Below are positions 27,720 to 36,812 of a stretch of 64,000 nucleotides of DNA, piece by piece; positions within the stretch are counted from its first letter, which is position 1, and the number at the start of each line of letters is the position of its first letter. The notes beneath the pieces were generated by a model. The model was not told the origin of the DNA and ran no database searches. It saw only the letters and a list, made by a program, of their open reading frames with translations. The position numbers and the translations under genes were made by a program. Source of the DNA: Mesobacterium_A hydrothermale (GTDB lineage: Bacteria; Pseudomonadota; Alphaproteobacteria; Rhodobacterales; Rhodobacteraceae); NCBI RefSeq assembly GCF_035818635.1, contig NZ_JAYLLH010000005.1, positions 62,001 through 126,000 of the forward strand, given 5' to 3'.

Positions 27720-28250
27720 ATGGTATCCATCTTTTCGCGGAGTGTGGCCGGGGCGTTGCTGTGTCTGTCGGCGACCGCATCGCTGGCGCAGGAAGAAAGC
27801 ACCAACCGCGTCAACTCTGTCACGGACTGGAGCGTTTTCGAGGAAAGCGATCCGCGTGAATGCTGGGCGGTGACGACCTACAAGGAAAGCGTCAACACCA
27901 AGGAGGGCCGGGTGGTTGCAGTGACCCGTGGCGACATCCTGCTGATGGTGTTTTTCCGCCCGGGCGCCGAGGTCAAGGGCCAGGTGGCCTTTACCGGCGG
28001 CTACCCGTTCGCGCCGGGGTCGACCGTCAACGTCAATGTCGACGGCAACGAGTTCGAACTGTTCACCGAGGGCGAGTGGGCCTGGCCGGCAACGCCGGCC
28101 GACGACGCCAAGCTGGTGACCGCGATGAAACGCGGATCGTCCGCCATTGTCGCGGCGCGGTCGTCGCGTGGCACGAACACCAAGGACACGTTTTCACTGC
28201 TTGGGTTCACGGCGGCGATCGAGGACGCGGAGAAGCGCTGTTCACAGTAA
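27720..28250 (+). CDS. Invasion-associated locus B (IalB) family protein
   Basis: 176 residues. A signal peptide ends near SLAQ, and the mature domain carries DWSVFEESDPRECWAVTTYK and a late KRCSQ, whose cysteines likely bond. This is the IalB fold common in alphaproteobacteria; the name comes from Bartonella erythrocyte invasion, but in free-living members it is a periplasmic protein of unsettled role. GGAGG lies 7 bases before ATG, deciding the start. A hairpin follows 17 bases after the stop. Confidence 0.82.
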   Translation: MVSIFSRSVAGALLCLSATASLAQEESTNRVNSVTDWSVFEESDPRECWAVTTYKESVNTKEGRVVAVTRGDILLMVFFRPGAEVKGQVAFTGGYPFAPGSTVNVNVDGNEFELFTEGEWAWPATPADDAKLVTAMKRGSSAIVAARSSRGTNTKDTFSLLGFTAAIEDAEKRCSQ

Positions 28251-28266
28251 GGTGCGCGTTTGACCC

Positions 28267-28286
28267 GTGGGGGGCCAGCCCCCCAC
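28267..28286 (+). terminator. Hairpin after ialB, first copy of the hairpin-tail element
   Basis: GTGGGGGG and CCCCCCAC pair over 8 bases with a CCAG loop, followed by the GGATATTTTC tail repeat. The T-rich part is short (TTTT), so termination is likely but not strong. Confidence 0.6.
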
Positions 28287-28287
28287 A

Positions 28288-28317
28288 CCCCCCGGGATAT
28301 TTTCAGCAAGATGATGG
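28288..28317 (+). repeat. Dispersed tail repeat, copy 1
   Basis: CCCCC-rich start, then GGATATTTTC, one variable base, then GCAAGATGATG. The same order and near-identical bases recur at 29636-29665, both following a GC-rich hairpin. It resembles a terminator-associated sequence frequent in Rhodobacteraceae intergenic DNA (recalled, not checked). Confidence 0.7.
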
Positions 28318-28404
28318 GACGGGCCGATCGGTCCGTGGCTTAGGCTTTTGCAAATCCCCGCGAATCCTGTATGAGAAGTGCCTGTTTTCCCGAAGGACGA
28401 CCCC

Positions 28405-29589
28405 ATGGACGCCACCGCGCCGATCACCCAGGACGTTGCAACGATCCCCCGCAAGCTGCCGGAGGGGCCGGTCAACCTTGTCGGGTTGACCCGTGACCGG
28501 ATGCGCGATGCCCTGATCGCGATGGGCACGCCGGAAAAGCAGGCCAAGATGCGGGTCAACCAGATCTGGCAGTGGCTGTATCATTGGGGCGTGCGCGACT
28601 TTGCCGAGATGACGAACCTCGCCAAGGCCTATCGCGCGCAGTTGGCCGAGCATTTCGTGATCGCCCTGCCCGAGGTGGTGACCAAGCATGTCAGCGCCGA
28701 TGGCACCCGCAAGTACCTGGTGCGGATCGCCGGCGGGCATGAGGTCGAGGTGGTCTATATCCCCGAGGAAGACCGGGGCACGTTGTGCATTTCGTCCCAG
28801 GTGGGGTGCACGCTGACCTGTTCGTTCTGTCACACCGGCACGCAGAAGCTGGTGCGCAACCTGACCGCCGGGGAAATCGTCGGGCAGATCATGCTGGCGC
28901 GCGACGACCTGGACGAATGGCCGGAACCGGGGCAGGGAACGGGCGAGAACGGCCCGCGACTTTTGTCCAACATCGTGCTGATGGGCATGGGTGAGCCGCT
29001 CTATAATTTCGACAACGTGCGAGACGCGATGAAGATCGCGATGGATGGCGAAGGGATCGCCCTGTCGCGTCGCCGGATCACGCTGTCGACCAGTGGCGTC
29101 GTGCCCGAGATCGCCAAGACCGCCGAGGAGATCGGTTGTCAGCTGGCGGTGAGTTTCCATGCCACGACCGACGAGGTGCGCGACAAGCTGGTGCCGATCA
29201 ACAAGCGCTGGAACATCGAGACATTGCTGAACGCGCTGCGGGATTATCCCAAGGTGTCGAATTCGGAACGGATCACGTTCGAATACGTGATGCTGAAGGA
29301 TGTGAACGATAGCGATGCGGATGCGCGGCGGCTGGTCAGCCTGATCAAGGGCATCCCGGCCAAGATCAACCTGATCCCCTTCAACGAATGGCCCGGCGCA
29401 CCGTATCAGCGCAGCGACTGGGCGCGGATCGAGGCCTTTGCCGATATCGTCTACAAGGCGGGCTACGCCTCGCCGATCCGGACTCCGCGGGGGGAAGATA
29501 TCATGGCGGCCTGCGGGCAGCTGAAATCGGCGACCGAGCGCGCGCGGAAGTCGCGGGCGCAGATCGAAGCGGAAACCAAGGCCGGTTGA
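28405..29589 (+). CDS. rlmN: 23S rRNA / tRNA adenine-C2 methyltransferase RlmN
   Basis: 394 residues from MDATAPITQDVA. A radical-SAM CxxxCxxC cluster motif is present as C135-TLT-C139-SF-C142, and the catalytic C-terminal cysteine sits in DIMAACGQL. NIVLMGMGEPLYN is the SAM-binding GxGEP motif. It methylates A2503 of 23S rRNA and some tRNAs at carbon 2. AAGGAC precedes the ATG. A hairpin-tail repeat follows the stop. Confidence 0.95.
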   Translation: MDATAPITQDVATIPRKLPEGPVNLVGLTRDRMRDALIAMGTPEKQAKMRVNQIWQWLYHWGVRDFAEMTNLAKAYRAQLAEHFVIALPEVVTKHVSADGTRKYLVRIAGGHEVEVVYIPEEDRGTLCISSQVGCTLTCSFCHTGTQKLVRNLTAGEIVGQIMLARDDLDEWPEPGQGTGENGPRLLSNIVLMGMGEPLYNFDNVRDAMKIAMDGEGIALSRRRITLSTSGVVPEIAKTAEEIGCQLAVSFHATTDEVRDKLVPINKRWNIETLLNALRDYPKVSNSERITFEYVMLKDVNDSDADARRLVSLIKGIPAKINLIPFNEWPGAPYQRSDWARIEAFADIVYKAGYASPIRTPRGEDIMAACGQLKSATERARKSRAQIEAETKAG

Positions 29590-29607
29590 TGCCCGGTTCG
29601 AGGTGAT

Positions 29608-29632
29608 GCGAGGGGGCTGTCTGCCCCCTCGC
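29608..29632 (+). terminator. Hairpin after rlmN, second copy of the hairpin-tail element
   Basis: GCGAGGGGGC and GCCCCCTCGC pair over 10 bases around a TGTCT loop. The tail repeat follows. It lies between convergent rlmN and galM and can serve as terminator for rlmN. Confidence 0.65.
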
Positions 29633-29635
29633 GCT

Positions 29636-29665
29636 CCCCCGAGGATATTTTCGGCAAGATGATGA
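29636..29665 (+). repeat. Dispersed tail repeat, copy 2
   Basis: CCCCCGA, then GGATATTTTC, one variable base, then GCAAGATGATG, in the same orientation as copy 1 at 28288-28317; it ends two bases before the galM stop. Confidence 0.7.
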
Positions 29666-29667
29666 GG

Positions 29668-30630
29668 CTAGGCAGGCGCGATGTCGATCGTCGTGACCTG
29701 GCGGTAGGGTTTTTCCGGTGTGAAGATGACTGACGGAAAGGCTGGTTGGTTGACCGCGTCGGGGAAGTTCTGCGGCTCGAGCGCGAAGCCGGTGAACGCG
29801 GCGTGTGTCTGACCGGGCAACTGTGTGCCCCTGGGGGACAAGCCGCCGCCGGTGTAGAGTTGCACCCCCGGCTGATCGGTGGTCAGGCGCAGGCGCAGGC
29901 CGTTCGGGGCGGTTACCGTGACGGCCGGCTGCGCGCCACTGAGCACCAGGTTGATATCGCTGCCGATCCGGTCCGGGTCAGCCTTGCCAAGGGTGCAGGG
30001 GGTACGGAAATCGTATTTCGTGGAAGCAACCGGGACGATCCGGCCTGTGGGGATCAGCGCATCGTCGACCGGCGTGTAGGCGCCCGCGTTGATCTGCATG
30101 CCGTGATCCCAGATCGGCCCGGATCCCATCAGGTTGTAATAGTTGTGATTGGCCATGTTGATCGGCGTCGGGCGGTCGGGTGTCGCCGTCATGTCATAGG
30201 TCAGGGCGGTTCCGTTGAGCGTGACGATCACCTGAACGTCGACCTCACCGGGAAAGCCCATGTCGCCATCAGGCGAGTGCAGCGACAGGCGCACCCGCCC
30301 GGGGCCGTCGGGCGCCATTGCCCAGTGCCGATGCTGCCAGCCGTCGGGACCCCCATGCAGCTGTTTCGTGCCTTCGTTTGCCGGCAGGACCCAGGTTTCG
30401 CCGTTCAGCGTGAACCGCGCCCCGGCGATCCGGTTCGCCACGCGCCCGACGATCACCCCCATGGAGCCGGGAAAACGGCGGTAGTCTTCAGCGTCGGCGT
30501 GCCCGAGAACGGCGTGTACTGTCGCGCCGCTGGCGTCGCGGACCTGCCAATCCTGGGTGATCGCGCCAAGTGACAGCAGAGTCACGGCGCTGTCGCCGTC
30601 CCGCAGGGTGTGGGTCTGGATCGTGGTCAT
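29668..30630 (-). CDS. Aldose 1-epimerase (galactose mutarotase) family
   Basis: 320 residues. ANRIAGARFTLNGETW and LHGGPDGWQHRHW carry the conserved substrate-binding and catalytic histidine segments, and NMANHNYYNL is the second His motif with the typical NH..YNL order. It interconverts alpha and beta sugar anomers. The sugar is not determined by sequence and no galactose operon is nearby. Convergent with rlmN across the repeat element. Confidence 0.86.
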   Translation of the reverse strand: MTTIQTHTLRDGDSAVTLLSLGAITQDWQVRDASGATVHAVLGHADAEDYRRFPGSMGVIVGRVANRIAGARFTLNGETWVLPANEGTKQLHGGPDGWQHRHWAMAPDGPGRVRLSLHSPDGDMGFPGEVDVQVIVTLNGTALTYDMTATPDRPTPINMANHNYYNLMGSGPIWDHGMQINAGAYTPVDDALIPTGRIVPVASTKYDFRTPCTLGKADPDRIGSDINLVLSGAQPAVTVTAPNGLRLRLTTDQPGVQLYTGGGLSPRGTQLPGQTHAAFTGFALEPQNFPDAVNQPAFPSVIFTPEKPYRQVTTIDIAPA

Positions 30631-30830
30631 GTCGGGCCTTCGCAGCGATGGGTGGCGTGATGATCACCGGCTTTCGCGCGCTGTCAAACCCGCCGGATGC
30701 ATGCGCGATGGGCTGCGCCATTTGTGCATCGGGTTCGGGGTGCGCGTTGCGTGCGGCGCACTCTTGCCTCGGGTTCGCGCATCGCCCATAACGCTGAGAG
30801 TGCAGATTTCGCGAAAAGGGACCGAAGCCC

Positions 30831-31010
30831 ATGACCACCGAAGCGCCCGAAACCAAGATCGTGGACAGCTATCGCATCGCCTGTGACGGCGGTGAAGGGG
30901 CGTTGGGCCATCCCCGGGTCTGGCTGCAGATTCCGCATGAAAGCGGCGTGGTCGAATGCCCCTATTGCGACGCGAAATACGTCCACGCGGATTTCAAGGA
31001 CAAAGCCTGA
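30831..31010 (+). CDS. Small zinc-finger (zf-CHCC) protein
   Basis: 59 residues. The spaced ligands C (in YRIACDGG), H (in GALGHPRVW), C and C (in VVECPYCDAKYVH) form a zf-CHCC motif; the family includes homologues of the mitochondrial complex I subunit NDUFS6. AAGGGA lies before the ATG. Such proteins may assist respiratory complex I assembly, which is an inference. The 200 bases upstream carry a weak GTGCAT-like tract. Confidence 0.8.
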   Translation: MTTEAPETKIVDSYRIACDGGEGALGHPRVWLQIPHESGVVECPYCDAKYVHADFKDKA

Positions 31011-31117
31011 AACGGCTGCGGCTGATCCTGTCCCCGGTCGCGTGACGCGCGCGTCACTTTGGATACGCCCGCGGGGCGACCGGCGTCCGGCTTGTGGCGG
31101 CGGTGTTTCCTGGCCTG

Positions 31118-32278
31118 TCACGCGTTGCCGGCGAATTCCTTGATGGCGCGGAGGAAGATACCGGCACCGACCGGGATCAGGGCGTCGGGGAAGTCATAGT
31201 CAGGGTTGTGAAGTTCGGGGTGATCTTCGCCCGAGCCCAGGAACAGCATTGCGCTGGGCATGTGGTGGCCAAAAAGCCCAAAATCCTCGGACGCGCGCAT
31301 GGGCAGCCCTTCGGAGACGCGTGGCAGCGGCGCGCAGGCGCGGTCGAGAAGCGCGGTGGCCTGCTCATCGTTGATGCAATGGCCGAAGGGTTCGTGAATC
31401 GTGATCTCGGGCGCAAAAACGCCAGCGAGGTTGGCGACCAGGGCCCGTGCCTCGCCTTCTAGGGCGGCCATGTCATCGTCGAGCAGTGTGCGCAGGGTGA
31501 CCCAGACTTCGGCCCGGCCGGGCGAGATGCCGAACGCCTGTTCGCCCAGAACGGCATGGGTGACGGTGGTCAGTCGGAACCCGGGCGCGTCGGTGGCGAC
31601 GTTGTTTGTCAGCGCCTCCAATGCCGGGATCAGGGCCACCAGTGCGCTGCCCGGCGATCGGCCGTTCTGCGGTTGCGACGAGTGCGAGGTGCGTCCGGTC
31701 AGCACGATCTTGACCCCGCGTGAGGCGCAGTTGACCGGGCCGGGCTGCAAGGACACAGAGCCCAGTGGAATTTTCGGCAAGTTGTGCAGCGAAACCGCCA
31801 TGCTGGCCCGCAAATCGGCAAACCGCGGGTCGGCGATGACATCGCGCGCGCCATCGCCGCTTTCCTCTGCGGGTTGGAACAACAGGATCACGCGGGTGTC
31901 GGGCGGGCGGCGCGACAGGCACTGTGCCACGGCATAGAGGATCGCCATGTGTCCGTCATGGCCGCAGGAATGCGCCACCCCTGCGGTTTCGGACCGATAG
32001 GCCGGTGTGCCGGTTTCCAGAATCGGCAGCGCGTCCAGTTCGCAGCGGATCATCAATGCGCGGTCACCGCGGCCGAATTCCGCCGCAACGCCGGTTCCGC
32101 CCAGCCCTGTCAGCAAACGGGTGGGGTTCAACGGGGCCAGGTGATGGGCGATCATCCGGGCGGTTTCGACCTCGTGGTTCGACAGTTCCGGTGCACGGTG
32201 AAGCGCATGGCGCAGAGCACGGGCTTCGGCTTCGACGCGTTCGTCAATCTGCCAGTCTGCGGGAAGGTCTGCGGTCAT
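31118..32278 (-). CDS. M20-family amidohydrolase (hippurate hydrolase / aminoacylase-like)
   Basis: 386 residues from MTADLPADWQIDERVEAEA. The metal ligands are in HSCGHDGHMAIL and in PAEESGDGARDVI, plus a later RASEDFGLFGHH. These are features of the M20 dipeptidase/amidohydrolase group. A glutamate in EE serves as catalytic base. It cleaves amide bonds of N-acyl amino acids; no partner indicates the substrate. The divergent polA start is 142 bases away. Confidence 0.88.
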   Translation of the reverse strand: MTADLPADWQIDERVEAEARALRHALHRAPELSNHEVETARMIAHHLAPLNPTRLLTGLGGTGVAAEFGRGDRALMIRCELDALPILETGTPAYRSETAGVAHSCGHDGHMAILYAVAQCLSRRPPDTRVILLFQPAEESGDGARDVIADPRFADLRASMAVSLHNLPKIPLGSVSLQPGPVNCASRGVKIVLTGRTSHSSQPQNGRSPGSALVALIPALEALTNNVATDAPGFRLTTVTHAVLGEQAFGISPGRAEVWVTLRTLLDDDMAALEGEARALVANLAGVFAPEITIHEPFGHCINDEQATALLDRACAPLPRVSEGLPMRASEDFGLFGHHMPSAMLFLGSGEDHPELHNPDYDFPDALIPVGAGIFLRAIKEFAGNA

Positions 32279-32420
32279 CTCTGCCTCGGTCGTCTGTCGA
32301 AATCTGGTCCCATCTTTTGTGCGAAGCCTCGAACCGAAACGCAACCGCCAAACATCGGCTGGCGGCGCGGCGGCGATCATGCCAGAACAGACCCCACAAG
32401 AACCGCGGAGGATGACGCCC

Positions 32421-35231
32421 ATGGGCACGCAATTCGGCAAGGGATGCCACCTGCACCTGATCGACGGATCGGCCTTCATCTTTCGCGCCTATCACGCGCT
32501 GCCGCCGCTGACGCGGAAGTCCGACGGGCTGCCCATCGGGGCGGTCAGCGGCTTTTGCAACATGTTGCACCGCTACGTCGAAGGCAACTCTGGCCCCGAT
32601 GCGCCGACCCATGTCGCGGTGATCTTTGACAAGGGCAGCCACACGTTCCGCAACGATCTTTATGATCAGTACAAGGCCAACCGCGAGGCGATGCCCGAAG
32701 ACCTGCGGCCGCAGATCCCCCTGACCCGGAAAGCGACCGAGGCGTTCAACATCGCCTGCAAGGAGCTGGAAGGCTACGAGGCCGATGACATCATCGCCAC
32801 GCTGTCCTGCCAGGCGCGCGATGCCGGGGGCCGGGTAACGATCATCAGTTCCGACAAGGACCTGATGCAGCTGGTGGGTGACGGCGTCGAAATGTTGGAC
32901 GCGATGAAAAACAAGCGCATCGACGTGGACGGCGTGCGCGAAAAATTCGGCGTCGGGCCGGACCGCGTGGTGGATGTGCAAGCGCTGGCGGGTGACAGTG
33001 TCGACAACGTGCCCGGGGCCCCGGGGATCGGGATCAAGACCGCCGCCTTGCTGATCAACGAATTTGGCTCTCTCGAAGCGCTGCTGGATCGCGCCGACGA
33101 GATCAAGCAGCCCAAGCGACGCGAAACCCTGATCGAGAAACGCGACCAGATCGAGCTGTCCAAGCGGCTGGTTCAACTGGACTGCAACACCCCGCTGGAT
33201 TTCACGCTGGACGACCTGGAGGTGAAGGACCCCGATCCCGAAACCCTGTTGGGATTCCTGGCCGAGATGGAATTCCGCACCCTGACCAGGCGCATCGCCG
33301 ACGCGCTGGGTGCCGAGGCCCCGGTGATTACCGACGCGCCCGCCGACGTGCCCGATGCGCCGGGCAGCACAGCGCCGGAATGGCCCGCCATCGACGCATC
33401 CAAATACGAATGCGTGCGCGACATGGATCGGCTGCGCGACTGGATCGCACGGGCCACGGACAAGGGTTGGGTCGCGGTCGACACCGAAACCACCGGGCTG
33501 AACGAAATGCGTGCAGATCTGGTCGGTGTCTGCCTGTCCATCGACCCCGGCGCGGCGTGCTACATCCCGCTGACGCACAAGGCAGGCGGCGCGGATGATC
33601 TGTTCGGCTCTGACGATCTGGCCGAAGGGCAGATTCCGCTGAACGACGCGCTGGATGCGCTGAAGCCGCTGCTGGAAGATCCGGCTGTGATGAAGATCGG
33701 GCAGAACATGAAATACGATGCCAAGGTGCTGAGGCGCTATGGCATCGACGTGGCCCCGATCGACGACACCATGCTGATGTCTTATGCGATGCACGGCGGG
33801 GAACACAGCCACGGGATGGATTTCCTGTCGGAAAAGTACCTTGGGCATCAGCCGATCCCGATCAAGGAATTGCTGGGCACCGGCAAGAGCCAGATCACCT
33901 TTGAGCGGGTGCCGATCGACGACGCGGTGAAATATGCGGCCGAAGATGCCGACGTGACCCTGCGCCTGTGGCACCTGTTCAAGCCACAATTGCACAAAGC
34001 CCACGTCACCCGTGTCTATGAAGGGCTGGAACGCCCGCTGGTACCAGTGCTGACGCGGATGGAAATGGCGGGCATCAAGGTGGATCGCGATACGCTGTCG
34101 CGCATGTCCAACGCCTTCGCCCAGAAGATGGCCGGGTTGGAGTCCGAGATTCACGAACTTGCCGGGGAAGCATTCAACGTCGGATCGCCCGCGCAACTGG
34201 GTGACATCCTGTTCGACAAGATGGGGCTCGAGGGCGGCAAGCGCGGCAAGAACGGCAAATATTCCACCGGCGCGGATATCCTGGAAGACCTTGCGACAGA
34301 ACATGAACTGCCGCGCCGGGTGCTGGACTGGCGTCAACTGTCGAAACTGAAATCGACCTATACCGATGCGTTGCAGGACCACATCAACCCGGACACTGGC
34401 CGGGTGCACACGTCCTATTCCATCGCGGGGGCGAACACCGGGCGTCTGGCCTCGACCGATCCGAACCTGCAAAACATCCCCGTCCGGTCAGAAGAAGGCC
34501 GCCGCATCCGCGAGGCCTTTGTGGCCGAGCCGGGCAAGGTTCTGGTCAGCCTTGACTACAGCCAGATCGAACTGCGCATCCTGGCGCATATCGCCGATAT
34601 CGAGGCGCTGAAACAGGCCTTCCGCGAAGGGCAGGACATTCACGCCGCCACCGCGTCGGAAATGTTCGGCGTGCCGCTGGACGAAATGACCCCGGACGTG
34701 CGGCGGCAGGCCAAGGCCATCAACTTTGGTGTGATCTATGGCATCTCGGGTTTTGGTCTGGCGCGCAACCTGCGCATCCCGCGGGCCGAGGCGCAGGGCT
34801 TTATCGACCGGTATTTCGAACGTTTCCCTGGCATCAAGACCTACATGGAAGAGACCACGGCCTTTGCCCAGAAACACAACCGTGTCGAAACCCTGTTCGG
34901 GCGGGTCATCCACACGCCAGAGATCAACGCCAAGGGTCCGCGCGCAGGTTTTGCCAAACGTGCGGCGATCAATGCCCCGATCCAGGGGACCGCGGCGGAC
35001 ATCATCCGCCGGGCGATGGTGCGGATGGATGACGCAATTGCGGGGCTTCCCGCCAAGATGCTGTTGCAGGTGCACGACGAACTGCTGTTCGAGGTCGAGG
35101 AAGGCGCGGTCGATGACTTGATCGCCGCGGCACGCGACGTGATGCAGGGCGCGGCAGAGCCGGTGGTCAAGCTGGACGTGCCGTTGATCGTGGATGCGGG
35201 CAAGGGCGCCAACTGGGCTGAAGCGCACTGA
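32421..35231 (+). CDS. polA: DNA polymerase I
   Basis: 936 residues. A 5'-3' exonuclease domain opens with LIDGSAFIFRAYHALPPL; a 3'-5' proofreading domain follows with VAVDTETTGLNE holding the catalytic D and E; the polymerase region has DYSQIELRILAHIA near residue 712 (motif A), RRQAKAINFGVIYGISGFG (motif B) and VHDELLFEV (motif C). It fills gaps in replication and excision repair. GGAGG sits 9 bases before the ATG at 32421; the ATG at 32412 touches the ribosome site and is unlikely. Confidence 0.97.
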   Translation: MGTQFGKGCHLHLIDGSAFIFRAYHALPPLTRKSDGLPIGAVSGFCNMLHRYVEGNSGPDAPTHVAVIFDKGSHTFRNDLYDQYKANREAMPEDLRPQIPLTRKATEAFNIACKELEGYEADDIIATLSCQARDAGGRVTIISSDKDLMQLVGDGVEMLDAMKNKRIDVDGVREKFGVGPDRVVDVQALAGDSVDNVPGAPGIGIKTAALLINEFGSLEALLDRADEIKQPKRRETLIEKRDQIELSKRLVQLDCNTPLDFTLDDLEVKDPDPETLLGFLAEMEFRTLTRRIADALGAEAPVITDAPADVPDAPGSTAPEWPAIDASKYECVRDMDRLRDWIARATDKGWVAVDTETTGLNEMRADLVGVCLSIDPGAACYIPLTHKAGGADDLFGSDDLAEGQIPLNDALDALKPLLEDPAVMKIGQNMKYDAKVLRRYGIDVAPIDDTMLMSYAMHGGEHSHGMDFLSEKYLGHQPIPIKELLGTGKSQITFERVPIDDAVKYAAEDADVTLRLWHLFKPQLHKAHVTRVYEGLERPLVPVLTRMEMAGIKVDRDTLSRMSNAFAQKMAGLESEIHELAGEAFNVGSPAQLGDILFDKMGLEGGKRGKNGKYSTGADILEDLATEHELPRRVLDWRQLSKLKSTYTDALQDHINPDTGRVHTSYSIAGANTGRLASTDPNLQNIPVRSEEGRRIREAFVAEPGKVLVSLDYSQIELRILAHIADIEALKQAFREGQDIHAATASEMFGVPLDEMTPDVRRQAKAINFGVIYGISGFGLARNLRIPRAEAQGFIDRYFERFPGIKTYMEETTAFAQKHNRVETLFGRVIHTPEINAKGPRAGFAKRAAINAPIQGTAADIIRRAMVRMDDAIAGLPAKMLLQVHDELLFEVEEGAVDDLIAAARDVMQGAAEPVVKLDVPLIVDAGKGANWAEAH

Positions 35232-35236
35232 ATGGC

Positions 35237-35250
35237 GGGGCAGGTGCCCC
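35237..35250. terminator. Short hairpin between convergent polA and marR-type gene
   Basis: GGGGC-AGGT-GCCCC is a 5-bp stem between the convergent stop codons. It lacks a T-run, so terminator activity is only a possibility. Confidence 0.3.
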
Positions 35251-35252
35251 GG

Positions 35253-35717
35253 TCAGCCATCGCTTTCCAGCTTTACCCGCAACTCGCGCAGCACCGGCAG
35301 GGCGGCGCGGACCTTGTCATCGCCCAGTTCGGCGACCATTTCGTTGATCAGCGGCGTGATCGCATCCAGCGCGCTGTCGCGGGCGCGGCGGCCTGCGGTG
35401 CTGATCGACACCAGCTTGCGCCGGGCGTCGTCCCAGTCGGGGCGGATGTGGATATAGCCCGCGATTTCCAGCTTGGTCAGCGTGTTGGTCATTGCTCCGC
35501 GCGTGACGTGAAAGCTCTTGGCGAGTTGCGCCGGGGTCTTTTCCGACCCGCCCCGAGCAAGGTGGTTCAGCACCGAGAAATGCGAGATCTCCATCCGGTC
35601 GGGCAACACCCGTGTCAGCCGGTTCCGCACCAGCTGATCCGCTGTCAGCAGCTCGCTGAACAGCGAGATCGCAAGGGCATTGTGTTCACGCATCCGGAGG
35701 GCTGTATTTTCTATCAT
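35253..35717 (-). CDS. MarR-family transcriptional regulator
   Basis: 154 residues from MIENTALRMREHNAL. The winged-helix core reads SEKTPAQLAKSFHVTRGAMTNTLTKLEIAGYI followed by the wing RPDWDDARRKLVSI, with D-x-R near residue 105 as usual. It would bind a palindromic operator as a dimer and respond to small ligands. Its 5' end overlaps the nitrilase gene by 32 bases; starting at the internal ATG (35693) cuts that to 8 bases, and neither has a good ribosome site. Confidence 0.85.
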   Translation of the reverse strand: MIENTALRMREHNALAISLFSELLTADQLVRNRLTRVLPDRMEISHFSVLNHLARGGSEKTPAQLAKSFHVTRGAMTNTLTKLEIAGYIHIRPDWDDARRKLVSISTAGRRARDSALDAITPLINEMVAELGDDKVRAALPVLRELRVKLESDG

Positions 35718-36525
35718 GTTGTAAAGACGGGACTTTCCGCCTCGCATCCTGCACGGCTGCCGGGTCGAGGTCAACGAAACTCACGCCCGGCGCGGTGCCG
35801 GCATCAACCAGAACCTCGCCCCATGGTGAAACCGCAAGCGAATGCCCATGGGTTGTGCGCGGCTTGCCTGTGCTCAGCTTGTGTTTGCCAGTCTGCGCCG
35901 GGGCCAGGACATAGGCACCGTTTTCGATCGCGCGGGCGCGTAGCAGCGGTTCCCAGTGCATGACGCCGGTGGCGGGCGAAAACGCGGCCGGCACCGTCAG
36001 GATCGTCGCCCCCGCCTGCGCCAGGTCACGGAAAAGATACGGAAAGCGCAGGTCATAGCACACCGCCATGCCGACCTTGCCAAAGGGCGTTTCAGCGACG
36101 ACGGCGCGGTTGCCCGGCGCGAAACCGGCGCTTTCGCGGAAGGTTTCGGTTTCGGTCACCTGCACGTCGAACATGTGCAGCTTGTCGTACCAGGCGTGGA
36201 TGTCGCCATTGGGCGCGATCAGGAAAGACCGGTTGGCAAAGCGGTCTTCGGGCGGGTCCGATTTCACCGCCAACGATCCGGCCAACAGCCACAGCCCTAA
36301 GCGCGCCGCGGCGTCACGCAGACCCGCCAGCGTCGGATCGCTGTCCTGCGGATGAAGAACCGCACGCTGGTGGTCGCGGCTTTGCGACACGCAGTTCGTT
36401 ACTTCTGGCGTCAGGGCAAACCCGGCACCGCCCGCTTTCGCCTGTTGCAGCATCGCGTTGACGGTCGCCAGGTTTTCCGCCGGATCATCGGTCGAGCTGA
36501 TCTGAAGCAGCGCCGCCCGCATCAC
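35686..36525 (-). CDS. Carbon-nitrogen hydrolase (nitrilase superfamily, Nit1-like)
   Basis: 279 residues. Glu-Lys-Cys catalytic triad visible: E in LTPEVTN, K in YDKLHMFDV, C in AVCYDLRFPYLFR. These features and size match Nit1/Nit2-type amidases, including deaminated-glutathione amidases. It shares four bases with grxC (ATGA), which suits a glutathione-linked role; this is inference. Marks the downstream end of a grxC-nit pair. Confidence 0.87.
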   Translation of the reverse strand: MMRAALLQISSTDDPAENLATVNAMLQQAKAGGAGFALTPEVTNCVSQSRDHQRAVLHPQDSDPTLAGLRDAAARLGLWLLAGSLAVKSDPPEDRFANRSFLIAPNGDIHAWYDKLHMFDVQVTETETFRESAGFAPGNRAVVAETPFGKVGMAVCYDLRFPYLFRDLAQAGATILTVPAAFSPATGVMHWEPLLRARAIENGAYVLAPAQTGKHKLSTGKPRTTHGHSLAVSPWGEVLVDAGTAPGVSFVDLDPAAVQDARRKVPSLQHDRKYSPPDA

Positions 36526-36779
36526 GCTTGCAGCAGCGGGTCCAGCTTGCCCGCCCTTTCCAGCGCATACAGGTCATCGCAACCACCGACATGAGTGCCA
36601 CCGATGAAGATCTGCGGCACGGTGCGCCCGCCATTGGCGCGTTGGACCATTTCGGCCTTGCGGTCGGCTTCCGACCACACGTCGACTTCGGAAAACGCCA
36701 CGCCTTTCTGGGTCAGCAGGCGCTTGGCCGCGTGACAGAAGCCGCAAAATGGCGTGGTATAGATTTCAACATCTTGCAT
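36522..36779 (-). CDS. grxC: Glutaredoxin (GrxC type)
   Basis: 85 residues, the standard size. The active site is IYTTPFCGFCHAAKRLL (C-G-F-C instead of the commoner CPYC), with the GGTHVGGCDDLYALE motif for glutathione binding. It reduces disulfides using glutathione in the cytoplasm. It is upstream of and coupled with the nitrilase gene. Confidence 0.93.
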   Translation of the reverse strand: MQDVEIYTTPFCGFCHAAKRLLTQKGVAFSEVDVWSEADRKAEMVQRANGGRTVPQIFIGGTHVGGCDDLYALERAGKLDPLLQA

Positions 36780-36812
36780 CGGTGTACCCCTTTGTCCCCA
36801 TTTGTCGGAGAT

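Noticed and set aside
32244..34472. A 742-codon minus-strand open frame within polA
   Set aside because: polA motifs are complete on the plus strand, and the reverse frame has no recognisable domain.
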